Below are positions 38,593-47,596 of a stretch of DNA of 64,000 nucleotides, one piece after another. The DNA lies in NCBI RefSeq assembly GCF_024734385.1, contig NZ_JANHAP010000012.1, positions 62,001-126,000 of the forward strand, in the 5' to 3' direction. The notes under the pieces are model-generated. The model did no database searches. It was given only the letters and a program-made list of their open reading frames with translations, and was not told where the DNA came from. Position 1 is the stretch's first letter; every line of letters starts with the position of its first letter. This DNA comes from Dasania sp. GY-MA-18 (lineage in GTDB: Bacteria; Pseudomonadota; Gammaproteobacteria; Pseudomonadales; Dasaniaceae). Both the position numbers and the translations under genes were made by a program.

Positions 38593-39948
38593 ATGGAATT
38601 ACTGCAAACCATATTAATTACTCTCTTCACCTTGGCGATATTGGTGTCTATACACGAGTATGGCCATTTTTGGGTGGCCAGACGCTGCGGCATCAAGGTG
38701 CTGCGCTTTTCTGTGGGCTTTGGCAAACCGCTGTACCGCTGGCGCGATAAACTAGATACCGAATATGTGATTGCCGCCATACCCTTGGGTGGCTATGTCA
38801 AAATGCTGGACGAGCGCGAGGGCGAAGTGCCCGCCGAGCTGCGTCATATGGCGTTTAATAACAAGCCCGTGGGTCATCGCCTAGCCACGGTTGCGGCCGG
38901 GCCTTTAGCTAACTTTATCCTCGCCATTATTGTGTATTGGTTTGTATTTGTGGCTGGGGTTAGCGGTGTGGCCCCGATTATCGATAAGGTAGAGGCAGGG
39001 TCGGTAGCCGAGTTGGCAGGTTTAGAAGCCGGCCAAGAGATAGTTGCGGTTGACGGTGAGCCTACCCCCACTTGGGAGGCGCTGCACTTACAGCTGCTAG
39101 AGCGCATAGGTGATAGCGGTGAAATAGAGTTTACCGTCAAATATGCCGATTCCGATTTAACCTACAGTTCTAGCGCTACCGTTGATGCCTGGCTGGCGGG
39201 GGAGGAAGTCACCGACCTAATGGCGGGTATAGGGGTGGAACTGTATAGGCCCAAGCTGATTGCCCAGATAGATCAAGTAGTAGCCGAAAGCCCGGCGGCG
39301 CAGGCCGGTTTTGAAACCGGCGATATTATTGTGCAGGCCGATGAGCAGCCCATAGCCGAGTGGGGCGACTGGGTAGAGTATGTGCGCGAGCGCCCCCAGC
39401 AAGCCATACAAGTACAATTTTTGCGGGCAGGGCAGCCGCTTAGCGCTGAACTTACCCCCGCTAGAAAAATTGACGAGCAGGGCCGGGCCTATGGTCAGGT
39501 TGGTATGGGGGTAAAGTGGCCAGAGTGGCCAGCAGAGTTGCGCCGAGACTACCAATATAACGCTGTTAGCGCGTTTACTGCTTCATTAAATCGCACCTGG
39601 GATATGAGCGTTTTTACTCTGCAATCCATTAAAAAGATGTTAATGGGGCTAATCTCGCCAAAAAACTTGAGTGGCCCGATAACCATTGCTAAAGTGGCGT
39701 CCGCCTCGGCAAACTCTGGTCTAACTAGCTATCTCAGCTTCTTGGCTTTATTGAGTGTGAGTTTGGGGGTGTTAAATCTACTGCCTATACCGGTTTTGGA
39801 TGGCGGCCATATTTTATTTGGGGTGGTAGAACTAATAATAGGCCGTCCAGTATCAGACCGTATTCAAGCACTGGGCTACCAATTGGGCTTTGTTATTGTC
39901 ATTAGCATGATGATGCTGGCTTTATATAACGATATTAGTCGACTCTAA
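38593..39948 (+). CDS. rseP: Site-2 intramembrane protease RseP
   Basis: This zinc protease cuts anti-sigma factor RseA inside the membrane in the envelope stress response. The 451-residue form starts at ATG 38593 and aligns with E. coli RseP (HEYGH active site at residues 21-25; the distal NLLPIPVLDGG at about 395). Two TTG codons upstream (38578, 38581) keep the frame open and are less likely, though the purine-rich stretch is nearer to them. Two PDZ domains lie between the first and second membrane parts. It follows dxr and precedes bamA. Confidence 0.95.
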   Translation: MELLQTILITLFTLAILVSIHEYGHFWVARRCGIKVLRFSVGFGKPLYRWRDKLDTEYVIAAIPLGGYVKMLDEREGEVPAELRHMAFNNKPVGHRLATVAAGPLANFILAIIVYWFVFVAGVSGVAPIIDKVEAGSVAELAGLEAGQEIVAVDGEPTPTWEALHLQLLERIGDSGEIEFTVKYADSDLTYSSSATVDAWLAGEEVTDLMAGIGVELYRPKLIAQIDQVVAESPAAQAGFETGDIIVQADEQPIAEWGDWVEYVRERPQQAIQVQFLRAGQPLSAELTPARKIDEQGRAYGQVGMGVKWPEWPAELRRDYQYNAVSAFTASLNRTWDMSVFTLQSIKKMLMGLISPKNLSGPITIAKVASASANSGLTSYLSFLALLSVSLGVLNLLPIPVLDGGHILFGVVELIIGRPVSDRIQALGYQLGFVIVISMMMLALYNDISRL

Positions 39949-40017
39949 TGAACAGCAGGCTAGCTTTGAACACGCGAGAATCCCTGTGCTAATGAATTTT
40001 GTGGTAATAAATAATCA

Positions 40018-42654
40018 ATGAGACGTTTTCTTACAGTATTCCTGTTAGCCCCTTTGTGGCTGTTTTCCTCTATTAGTGTTCACGCTGAAGAAAGCTTTGT
40101 GGTGTCAGATATACGCGTGCAAGGTTTGCAGCGGGTGTCGGCGGCCAGCGTGTTTACCTCCGTGCCTATTAATGTAGGTGATACAGTAGATCAGGCGGCT
40201 ATTAGCAATGCCATACGCAGTTTGTTTCGCAGTGGTAATTACGATGATGTAGAGATAGGCCGCGATGGCACCGTGCTAGTGGTGGCCGTGGTAGAGCGCC
40301 CCTCTATTAGCGAAATTGTATTAGAGGGTAATAAGGCGATTAAATCTGAGGCCTTATTAGAAGGCTTAAAAGGTGCTGGTTTGGCTGAGGGGCAGGTGTT
40401 TAAACGCTCAACCCTAGAGACCATGAAGCTAGAGCTGACTCGCCAATATGTATCCCAAGGCCGTTACGATGCTGGCATAGATACCGAAGTGGTGTCGCTG
40501 CCCCGCAACCGCGTAGCGGTGAATATCAATATTGATGAGGGTAATACCGCTGCGATTAAGCACATCAATATAGTAGGCAATAAAGATTTTAGCGAAGAAG
40601 AGCTATTAGATTTAGTAGAGTTATCCACTACCGGCTTTTGGTCGTGGATTACCAGCGATGATAAATATGCCAAAGAGGCTTTGGCGGGTGATTTAGAAAC
40701 CCTTAAATCTTTCTACCTAGACCGGGGTTATTTAACCTTTGCCATAGATTCTACCCAAGTGACGGTTACCCCCGATCGCAAAGCGGTATACATCACCATC
40801 AATATAAAAGAGGGTGAGGTTTACACCGTTGATAAAGTGGACTTATCCGGTGACCTAGTAGTTAAAGAAGAGCAGCTATGGCCCTTTGTATTAATACAGT
40901 CGGGGCAAACTTTTTCGCAAACGGCAGTCACCAATAGTGAAGAGTGGCTGACCAAGCGTTTAGGTAATGATGGCTATAATTTTGCCAAAGTTGAAACCAT
41001 TACCGATATAGACCAAGAAAACCAAACCGTTAATCTTAAGTTTTTTATAGACCCTGGCAAGCGCACCTATGTACGCCGCATAGAGTTTGATGGCAATAGT
41101 AAAACCGCCGATGAAGTACTGCGCCGTGAAATGCGGCAAATGGAAGGTGCGCCTGCGTCTTCCTCGCGCATAGAACAGTCGCGTATACGCTTAGACCGTT
41201 TAGGTTATTTTAAGGATGCCAAGGTAGAAACCTTAGAAGTACCCGGCAGCGACGATCAAATCGATATTAAATACAAGGTGGAAGAGCAGCCTTCAGGCAG
41301 CATAGGCGCCAGCATCGGTTACTCGCAGGACAGCGGTATTATATTCGGCGCTAACGTACAGCAAGACAATGTGTTGGGCACCGGCAAGCAGGTAGGCATA
41401 GGCTTAAACAAAAGCCGCTATATGACTAATGTGCGCTTTAGTTATACCAATCCTTATTACACTGAAGACGGTGTGAGCCGCGGTTTCTCGGTGTTTTATC
41501 GCAAGGCTGACCTGTCAGAAATCAACGTGTCTAACTACACCACCAATACCTTGGGTACCTCGATGAATTTCAGCTACCCCATCAAGGAAACCGAGCGGGT
41601 AGGTTATAGCTTCACCTATACCAATACCGAGATAGAGGCCGGTGATTTTGCGGTGCAGGAGATATTTGCCAGCCCGCGCGCTGATTCAGACTTTATCAAT
41701 CACTATTACGACAGCGAGTTTGCTGGCAATGTAAATGGCGTTAGCACCTATGCCCAGGCTGAATTACCTAAGACTTTCGATCCAGTGGCCAATGCCGATC
41801 TGTTAACGCCACCGACGCAACCCGGCTTTATCGATTTGTACGGCAACGAGTTCAACGACTTTACCTTTACCACCAGCTGGTCGCAGTCCACCTTAAACCG
41901 TGGCCGCATGGCAACCCGTGGTGCTTCGCAAAGCCTGGCCTTAGAGGTCACCATACCGGGTAGTGACTTAGAGTTTTATAAGCTTACCTATACCGGCCAA
42001 GTCTTTTTACCCATTACCAATAACTGGATAGTACGCCTGCGCGGTGACTTAGGTTATGGCGATGGTTTTGGCGATGTAGAAGAGCTGCCTTTCTTCCAAA
42101 ACTTTTACTCCGGTGGTTTTGGCTCGGTGCGCGGCTTTAAGAGCAACACTTTAGGCCCAAGAAGTACGCCAGCATTGCGTTATGACAGAGGTCAAGCAGT
42201 GGTAGCTGTTTGTAGCCAGACCGATGTGGATAATAGTGTTAGTAATTGCTCGGTAGTGGGCCAAGCGAAACAATTAGATGATAAGTTTTCGTATATAGCC
42301 AGCGACGGTTCATTTAATGCCAGCTCAGTCGATAATAAGCCCGACCCCTTTGGCGGCAACTTGCTGGTAGAGGCCAGTGTGGAATTACTGTTCCCCTTGC
42401 CCTTTATTAAAGATCAAAGCTCCATACGCTCGGCTTTTTACTTTGACGTAGGTAATGTATTTAGCACTGATTGCCGAGCAACTCAGGTGAACTGTACTAA
42501 TTTTGATATGGACGAGTTGCGCTATTCGGTAGGGGTGGGCATGACGTGGATTACCGGCTTTGGCCCGCTAACCTTTAGTTATTCTAAGCCCATGAATGAA
42601 AGTGAATACGATGAGACTGAAAACTTCCAGTTCTCTCTAGGCCGCAGTTTTTAA
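40018..42654 (+). CDS. bamA: Outer membrane protein assembly factor BamA
   Basis: The 878-residue protein inserts beta-barrel proteins into the outer membrane. It has a signal peptide (cut after about residue 23, VHA|EES), five POTRA domains (about 25-420), and a 16-strand barrel with the loop 6 motif VRGF near residue 705 and a C-terminal phenylalanine (GRSF). It is about 70 residues longer than E. coli BamA; much of that lies in an extracellular loop around residues 545-620. Loop 6 keeps a cysteine pair. It is followed by skp, lpxD and fabZ, a classic outer-membrane cluster. Confidence 0.97.
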   Translation: MRRFLTVFLLAPLWLFSSISVHAEESFVVSDIRVQGLQRVSAASVFTSVPINVGDTVDQAAISNAIRSLFRSGNYDDVEIGRDGTVLVVAVVERPSISEIVLEGNKAIKSEALLEGLKGAGLAEGQVFKRSTLETMKLELTRQYVSQGRYDAGIDTEVVSLPRNRVAVNINIDEGNTAAIKHINIVGNKDFSEEELLDLVELSTTGFWSWITSDDKYAKEALAGDLETLKSFYLDRGYLTFAIDSTQVTVTPDRKAVYITINIKEGEVYTVDKVDLSGDLVVKEEQLWPFVLIQSGQTFSQTAVTNSEEWLTKRLGNDGYNFAKVETITDIDQENQTVNLKFFIDPGKRTYVRRIEFDGNSKTADEVLRREMRQMEGAPASSSRIEQSRIRLDRLGYFKDAKVETLEVPGSDDQIDIKYKVEEQPSGSIGASIGYSQDSGIIFGANVQQDNVLGTGKQVGIGLNKSRYMTNVRFSYTNPYYTEDGVSRGFSVFYRKADLSEINVSNYTTNTLGTSMNFSYPIKETERVGYSFTYTNTEIEAGDFAVQEIFASPRADSDFINHYYDSEFAGNVNGVSTYAQAELPKTFDPVANADLLTPPTQPGFIDLYGNEFNDFTFTTSWSQSTLNRGRMATRGASQSLALEVTIPGSDLEFYKLTYTGQVFLPITNNWIVRLRGDLGYGDGFGDVEELPFFQNFYSGGFGSVRGFKSNTLGPRSTPALRYDRGQAVVAVCSQTDVDNSVSNCSVVGQAKQLDDKFSYIASDGSFNASSVDNKPDPFGGNLLVEASVELLFPLPFIKDQSSIRSAFYFDVGNVFSTDCRATQVNCTNFDMDELRYSVGVGMTWITGFGPLTFSYSKPMNESEYDETENFQFSLGRSF

Positions 42655-42728
42655 ACTATTTAAGTTTACTGCTGGTAGCCTGCCCGCGATACGGATAGTA
42701 TTGATTTAAAATAATGAGGAGAAAACCC

Positions 42729-43238
42729 ATGAAAAATTTATTAAAGCTAATGGTGCTAGTCACAGCTGTGGCAGCGCCGTTAATGGCAGCAGCACAGGGC
42801 AAAATTGCCGTACTAGATGTGCAAACCGCTATCTTGCAAACCGAAGCCGCCAAAAAAGAGTTTAAAGAGTTACAGGCGCGCCCCGATTACGCCGAGAGCG
42901 TTAAGCAGTTAGAGAAATTGCAAAAAGACTTTATGGCCAATAAAGAAAAGCTACAAAAAGATAGCGCCGTAATGAGTGACGAGCAAAAACAAGCCGAGGC
43001 GCAAAAACTGCAAAGCAGCGCCACTGATATTCAGCATGTACGTAAAAAATTGCAAACAGCTGAACAAGAATTAGCCAAAAAATTAATGCAAGCTTTTTAC
43101 CCCAAGCTGCAGCAAGTAATGCCTGAAGTGATTAAAGAAGAAAGCCTAGGTTTATTATTGGATAGAAAAACGGCCTTGCATGTAGATAACGGCTACGATG
43201 TAACCGGTAAAGTCACTGCCAAACTTAATCTGCAATAA
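42729..43238 (+). CDS. skp: Periplasmic chaperone Skp/OmpH
   Basis: The 169-residue protein forms a jellyfish-like trimer that holds unfolded outer-membrane proteins. The ATG at 42729 (GAGGA upstream) starts a signal peptide (MKNLLKLMVLVTAVAAPLMAAAQG). The frame is open from 42714, but that start is less likely. The middle is a long charged coiled coil typical of Skp (42-130). It lies between bamA and lpxD, the conserved place. Confidence 0.92.
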   Translation: MKNLLKLMVLVTAVAAPLMAAAQGKIAVLDVQTAILQTEAAKKEFKELQARPDYAESVKQLEKLQKDFMANKEKLQKDSAVMSDEQKQAEAQKLQSSATDIQHVRKKLQTAEQELAKKLMQAFYPKLQQVMPEVIKEESLGLLLDRKTALHVDNGYDVTGKVTAKLNLQ

Positions 43239-43261
43239 ACCTAGGCTATTTTCACCCAGCC

Positions 43262-44284
43262 ATGACAGCGCGTGATTACTCCCTAGCTGAATTAGCAGAG
43301 CAGCTACAATTAGAATGCGTAGGCGATTCCAGCCTGCGCATTGTTGGTTTAGCGACTTTAGCATCGGCAGCGACTGGCCAGCTTAGTTTTTTGGCTAATC
43401 CCCGCTATCAAAAAGAATTAGCTAATACCGCCGCTAGTGCGGTTATTGTCAGCCCTGCTATGTTGCCACACTGCCCGGTTGCGGCGTTGGTTTCCGACAA
43501 TCCTTATCTTAGTTACGCGCAAGCTACCCAGCTGTTTAAAAAACAGAGTGAGGCAGTGGCCGGTATCGCGGATACTGCGGTAGTTGCCGCTAGCGCTGAT
43601 ATTGCCAGTAGCGCCAGCATAGGTGCTAACTGCGTTATTGGTGAGCGCGTGCGTATAGGTGAGCAGGTAGTAATAGGGCCAGGCTCAGTAATTGGGGATG
43701 ATGTTGTTATAGGCCCACAGGGTTTATTACACGCAAATGTGACACTGTATCACGGCGTGAGTATTGGTCATTCTGTTATATTACACAGCGGCGTGGTGAT
43801 AGGCGCCGACGGTTTTGGTTTTGCCCCCACTCAACAGGGCTGGCAAAAAATTGAGCAATTAGGTGCTGTGGTGATTGGCGACCATGTGGAGATAGGTGCC
43901 AATAGCTGTATAGATAGAGGGGCTTTAAACCCCACGATTATAGGCAACCACGTCATCATCGATAACTTGGTGCAATGTGCTCACAACGTACAAATTGGTG
44001 ATGGCACGGCCATAGCCGGTTGCACGGCCATTGCCGGCAGTACCCGTATAGGTAGCCGCTGCACTATAGCCGGTGGCGTGGGTATAGTGGGGCATATTAG
44101 TTTGGCGGATAATGTCCATATTACCGCTCATACCTTGGTGACTAAGTCTATTAGCCAGCCCGGCTCTTATTCATCGGGTACGCCCATGCTGGAAACCCAG
44201 CAATGGCGTAAAGCTGCTGCGCGCTTTGCGCAACTAGACGCATGGATCAAAAAATTAAGCCGCTTTATCAAGGCTAATAACTAG
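43262..44284 (+). CDS. lpxD: UDP-3-O-(3-hydroxyacyl)glucosamine N-acyltransferase LpxD
   Basis: The 340-residue trimeric enzyme adds the second acyl chain in lipid A synthesis. The N-terminal uridine-binding part is followed by a left-handed beta helix of hexapeptide repeats (IGERVRIGEQVVIGPG and later), and the catalytic histidine lies in the HNVQIGDGTAIAGCTAIAGSTRIG section. A short helical C-terminus follows. It lies 23 bases after skp and before fabZ and lpxA, as in E. coli. Confidence 0.97.
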   Translation: MTARDYSLAELAEQLQLECVGDSSLRIVGLATLASAATGQLSFLANPRYQKELANTAASAVIVSPAMLPHCPVAALVSDNPYLSYAQATQLFKKQSEAVAGIADTAVVAASADIASSASIGANCVIGERVRIGEQVVIGPGSVIGDDVVIGPQGLLHANVTLYHGVSIGHSVILHSGVVIGADGFGFAPTQQGWQKIEQLGAVVIGDHVEIGANSCIDRGALNPTIIGNHVIIDNLVQCAHNVQIGDGTAIAGCTAIAGSTRIGSRCTIAGGVGIVGHISLADNVHITAHTLVTKSISQPGSYSSGTPMLETQQWRKAAARFAQLDAWIKKLSRFIKANN

Positions 44285-44366
44285 GCCGGGCTTGCTATTA
44301 AGCCTGTGCGTTACAGATTATTACCGTGCTATAACAGCACCGTGTTATTTATAGGGATCAAACTCC

Positions 44367-44807
44367 ATGATAATGGACGTGAAAGAAATAAGAGAATATT
44401 TGCCCCACCGCTATCCCTTTTTATTGGTTGATCGCGTTACTGAGCTGGTTTTAGGTGAGTCTATTACCGCCATTAAAAACGTCAGCGTAAACGAGCCTTT
44501 CTTTAATGGCCACTTCCCCGATAAGCCGGTCATGCCCGGCGTCTTAATTATCGAAGCTATGGCTCAAGCCGCTGGTATATTGGGCTTTAAAACCCAGGAT
44601 AAAAAGCCTGCTGATGGCTCTATATATTTATTTGTTGGTGTGGATAATGTGCGCTTTAAGCGTCAAGTGGTACCCGGCGATCAGTTAGAGCTTAAAGTTG
44701 ATTATGTTTCGGACAAGCGCGGCATTTGGAAATTTCAATGCAGCTCCTATGTCGATGGGCAATTAGCCGCATCTGCCTCTATATTATGTGCAGATAAAAA
44801 AGTTTAA
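44367..44807 (+). CDS. fabZ: 3-hydroxyacyl-ACP dehydratase FabZ
   Basis: The 146-residue hot-dog-fold enzyme dehydrates 3-hydroxyacyl-ACP in fatty acid synthesis, competing with LpxA/LpxD for substrate. Seen: [13 protein letters not shown], the catalytic histidine in [22 protein letters not shown], and the [17 protein letters not shown] block. ATG 44367 has AGGGA 9 bases upstream; a second ATG at 44373 is possible. It precedes lpxA by 14 bases. Confidence 0.97.
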   Translation: MIMDVKEIREYLPHRYPFLLVDRVTELVLGESITAIKNVSVNEPFFNGHFPDKPVMPGVLIIEAMAQAAGILGFKTQDKKPADGSIYLFVGVDNVRFKRQVVPGDQLELKVDYVSDKRGIWKFQCSSYVDGQLAASASILCADKKV

Positions 44808-44821
44808 GAGTAAACAGTTGA

Positions 44822-45595
44822 ATGTTGATAGACAGTAGAGCCATTATCGACCCCAGTGCCAAGCTGGCCGATGACGTAGAGGTCGGCCCCTGGAGTATTA
44901 TAGGTCCCAATGTAGAAATAGGGGCGGGCACCGTGATTAAGTCTCATGTGGTGGTTAAAGGCCCCACGGTGATAGGTCGCAACAATACCATTTATCAGTT
45001 TGCTACCGTGGGCGACGATACCCCCGACCTAAAATATAACAACGAGCCTACACGCTTGGTGATAGGCGATAATAATGTAATACGCGAAGGTGTCACCATA
45101 CACCGAGGCACCGTGCAGGATAGAGCCGAAACCACCATAGGCAACGACAACCTGATTATGGCTTATGTACATATAGGCCATGACTCGGTAGTGGGTAACC
45201 ACTGTATATTGGTGAACAACGCCGCCTTAGCTGGCCATGTGTATATAGGCGATTGGGCCATAGTCAGTGGCTATACCTTGATACACCAGTTTTGTCATAT
45301 AGGCGAGCACTCCTTTAGTGGCATGGGTACGGCTATAGGTAAAGATGTGCCAGCCTATGTTACCGTTATGGGTAGTCCGGCAGCGGCCAAAGGGATTAAT
45401 ACCGAAGGTTTAAAACGCAGGGGCTTTAGCAGCGAGGCCATAGCCACCATACGCAAGGCTTATAAAATCATCTATCGCCGCGGCCTAACCACCGAAGAAG
45501 CCCTGCAGGAATTGGAAAGCATGCAAGCAGACTGCGCTGAGTTGGGGCCATTAATACACTCTATACGTGTTTCTAAGCGCGGCATAGTCAGGTAG
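44822..45595 (+). CDS. lpxA: UDP-N-acetylglucosamine acyltransferase LpxA
   Basis: The 257-residue trimer starts lipid A synthesis by adding a 3-hydroxyacyl chain to UDP-GlcNAc. Beta-helix hexapeptides dominate (IGPNVEIGAGTVI and others). The catalytic histidine lies in the YVHIGHDSVVGNHCIL stretch, and the C-terminal helix bundle (TIRKAYKIIYRRGLTTEEAL) is present. Full length. A 160-base space separates it from lpxB, larger than in many relatives. Confidence 0.97.
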   Translation: MLIDSRAIIDPSAKLADDVEVGPWSIIGPNVEIGAGTVIKSHVVVKGPTVIGRNNTIYQFATVGDDTPDLKYNNEPTRLVIGDNNVIREGVTIHRGTVQDRAETTIGNDNLIMAYVHIGHDSVVGNHCILVNNAALAGHVYIGDWAIVSGYTLIHQFCHIGEHSFSGMGTAIGKDVPAYVTVMGSPAAAKGINTEGLKRRGFSSEAIATIRKAYKIIYRRGLTTEEALQELESMQADCAELGPLIHSIRVSKRGIVR

Positions 45596-45755
45596 CACTA
45601 GCTAATTCAGAAGGGCCTGGCTAACAAGGCTGCGGTAAAAGCTTAACTAGACACAGGCTGATAATAATTCCACGCCTTAAGCCGCTACTTTAAGCCATCA
45701 TCATCGCGGCATTTGGCTTGTAGTCATTGTTATCAACCCTCCACAAGGTTACATC

Positions 45756-46931
45756 ATGGCGGAAAGTTTACGCATAGGGATAGTTGTTGGTGAGGCATCG
45801 GGGGATATACTCGGTGCCAGCTTGATCAAGGCTATAAAACAACAATACCCACAAGCTCAATTTGAAGGTATAGGCGGCCCCTTAATGTTGGCCCAGGGCT
45901 TTAACAGCCACCACCCCATGGAGCGTTTGGCGGTGATGGGCATAGTAGAGCCCTTAAAACGCCTGCCCGAACTACTGCGCATACGCCGCAGCCTAAAAGA
46001 GCATTTTATTGCTAAGCCGCCAGATTTATTTTTAGGCATAGACTCTCCCGATTTTAACCTGGATCTAGAGCTGGCCCTGCGTAAAGCAGGCTTGTTAACC
46101 GCGCATTATGTCAGCCCCTCGGTATGGGCTTGGCGCAGCGGTCGGGTACATAAAATCGCCAAGGCAGTGGATAGAATGCTGACCTTATTCCCCTTTGAGG
46201 CCCAGTTTTATCACCAGCATAATGTGCCGGTGTCTTTTATTGGTCATCCTTTGGCCGATAAGTTTCCCCTGCAAAATGACCAGCAGCAAGCGCAACAGGC
46301 CTTGGGGCTTAGCGCTGACAAGCCTTTGGTGGCGCTATTGCCGGGCAGCCGCGGTGGCGAGGTGGCTATGTTGGGCGAGGCATTTATAGAAACCGCTCGC
46401 TGGTGTTTACATCAGCGCTCAGATTTACAGTTTATTCTGCCAGCCGCCAACGAGGCTCGTTATCAGCAATTGCAAACCCTGCTCAGCCAGCGCGGTGCGG
46501 GCCTGCCTATTACCTTAATACAAGGCGATTCACAAACCGCTATGGCCGCCGCCGATGCGGTATTAATGGCCTCGGGCACCACTACCTTAGAGGCCATGTT
46601 ATTAAAACGCCCCATGGTAGTGGCTTATAAAATGGCGGGGTTGTCTTACGCCATAATCTCGCGCATGGTTAAGTCTAAATATATTGCTCTGCCTAATTTA
46701 TTGGCGGGTGAGATGCTGGTGCCCGAGGTGCTACAGCAGGATGTGCGGCCAGAAATGTTAGGGCCGTTAGTGTTAGACGCGCTGCAAAATAAAGCTAAGC
46801 GCGCCGCGCTGATAGAGCGTTTTACCGAGATACACCAAACATTAAAAATGAACGCCAGTGAGCGCGCCGCCGAGGTGTTATTAAAAATGATACGCCACCG
46901 GCACAATGAATCTCACGATGCTCAGTCATAA
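45756..46931 (+). CDS. lpxB: Lipid A disaccharide synthase LpxB
   Basis: The 391-residue GT-B glycosyltransferase (GT19) joins lipid X to UDP-2,3-diacylglucosamine. Signatures: [15 protein letters not shown] at the start, [26 protein letters not shown], and the C-terminal [18 protein letters not shown]. The ATG has CAAGG about 8 bases before. It is followed by rnhB 23 bases later, the usual order. Confidence 0.96.
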   Translation: MAESLRIGIVVGEASGDILGASLIKAIKQQYPQAQFEGIGGPLMLAQGFNSHHPMERLAVMGIVEPLKRLPELLRIRRSLKEHFIAKPPDLFLGIDSPDFNLDLELALRKAGLLTAHYVSPSVWAWRSGRVHKIAKAVDRMLTLFPFEAQFYHQHNVPVSFIGHPLADKFPLQNDQQQAQQALGLSADKPLVALLPGSRGGEVAMLGEAFIETARWCLHQRSDLQFILPAANEARYQQLQTLLSQRGAGLPITLIQGDSQTAMAAADAVLMASGTTTLEAMLLKRPMVVAYKMAGLSYAIISRMVKSKYIALPNLLAGEMLVPEVLQQDVRPEMLGPLVLDALQNKAKRAALIERFTEIHQTLKMNASERAAEVLLKMIRHRHNESHDAQS

Positions 46932-46954
46932 AAAGAATAGTTAGGAATAGAGTG

Positions 46955-47560
46955 ATGGACGTTTTTCATAGCAGCTACCAAGGTATCTTGGTGGCGGGTA
47001 CCGATGAGGTGGGACGCGGGCCTTTGGCTGGCGATGTGGTCGCCGCGGCGGTAATTTTAGATCCCAATAAACCTATAGAGGGTTTAAACGATTCTAAAAA
47101 ACTCACCGAAAAAAAACGCGAGGCCTTGTTCCCTATTATTCAAGAGCAGGCCTTGAGCTGGTGTATAGCCAGAGCAACGGTACAAGAGATAGACGAAATT
47201 AATATTCTGCACGCCAGCCTGTTAGCCATGACCAGAGCGGTGCAAGGCCTGGCCGTGCAACCTGAGCATGTGCTGGTGGATGGTAATAAAATTCCGCAAT
47301 GGTCATATCCTGCCGAGGCGGTAGTTAAAGGCGATAGCCGGGTAGCAGCCATCGCGGCGGCATCTATTTTGGCCAAGGTGACTAGGGATAGAGAGATGCT
47401 AGCTATGGATGAGTTATACCCCGGTTATGGTTTGGCGGGGCATAAGGGCTACCCCACCAAGGTGCATATGCAGGCCTTGGAAACCTTAGGCCCCACGCCT
47501 ATACACCGGCGTTCTTTTGGCCCCGTAAAAAAACAATTAGAGCAACTGAGTTTGCTATAG
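46955..47560 (+). CDS. rnhB: Ribonuclease HII
   Basis: The 201-residue enzyme removes ribonucleotides misincorporated into DNA. The catalytic Asp and Glu are in [15 protein letters not shown] at the start, and Asp near the middle in VLVDGNK. GTG at 46952 and ATG at 46955 are adjacent in frame; I chose ATG. It lies between lpxB and dnaE, as in E. coli and Pseudomonas. Confidence 0.96.
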   Translation: MDVFHSSYQGILVAGTDEVGRGPLAGDVVAAAVILDPNKPIEGLNDSKKLTEKKREALFPIIQEQALSWCIARATVQEIDEINILHASLLAMTRAVQGLAVQPEHVLVDGNKIPQWSYPAEAVVKGDSRVAAIAAASILAKVTRDREMLAMDELYPGYGLAGHKGYPTKVHMQALETLGPTPIHRRSFGPVKKQLEQLSLL

Positions 47561-47596
47561 CAAGCTATGCCATAACACGATACAGAGCAGCACTTT

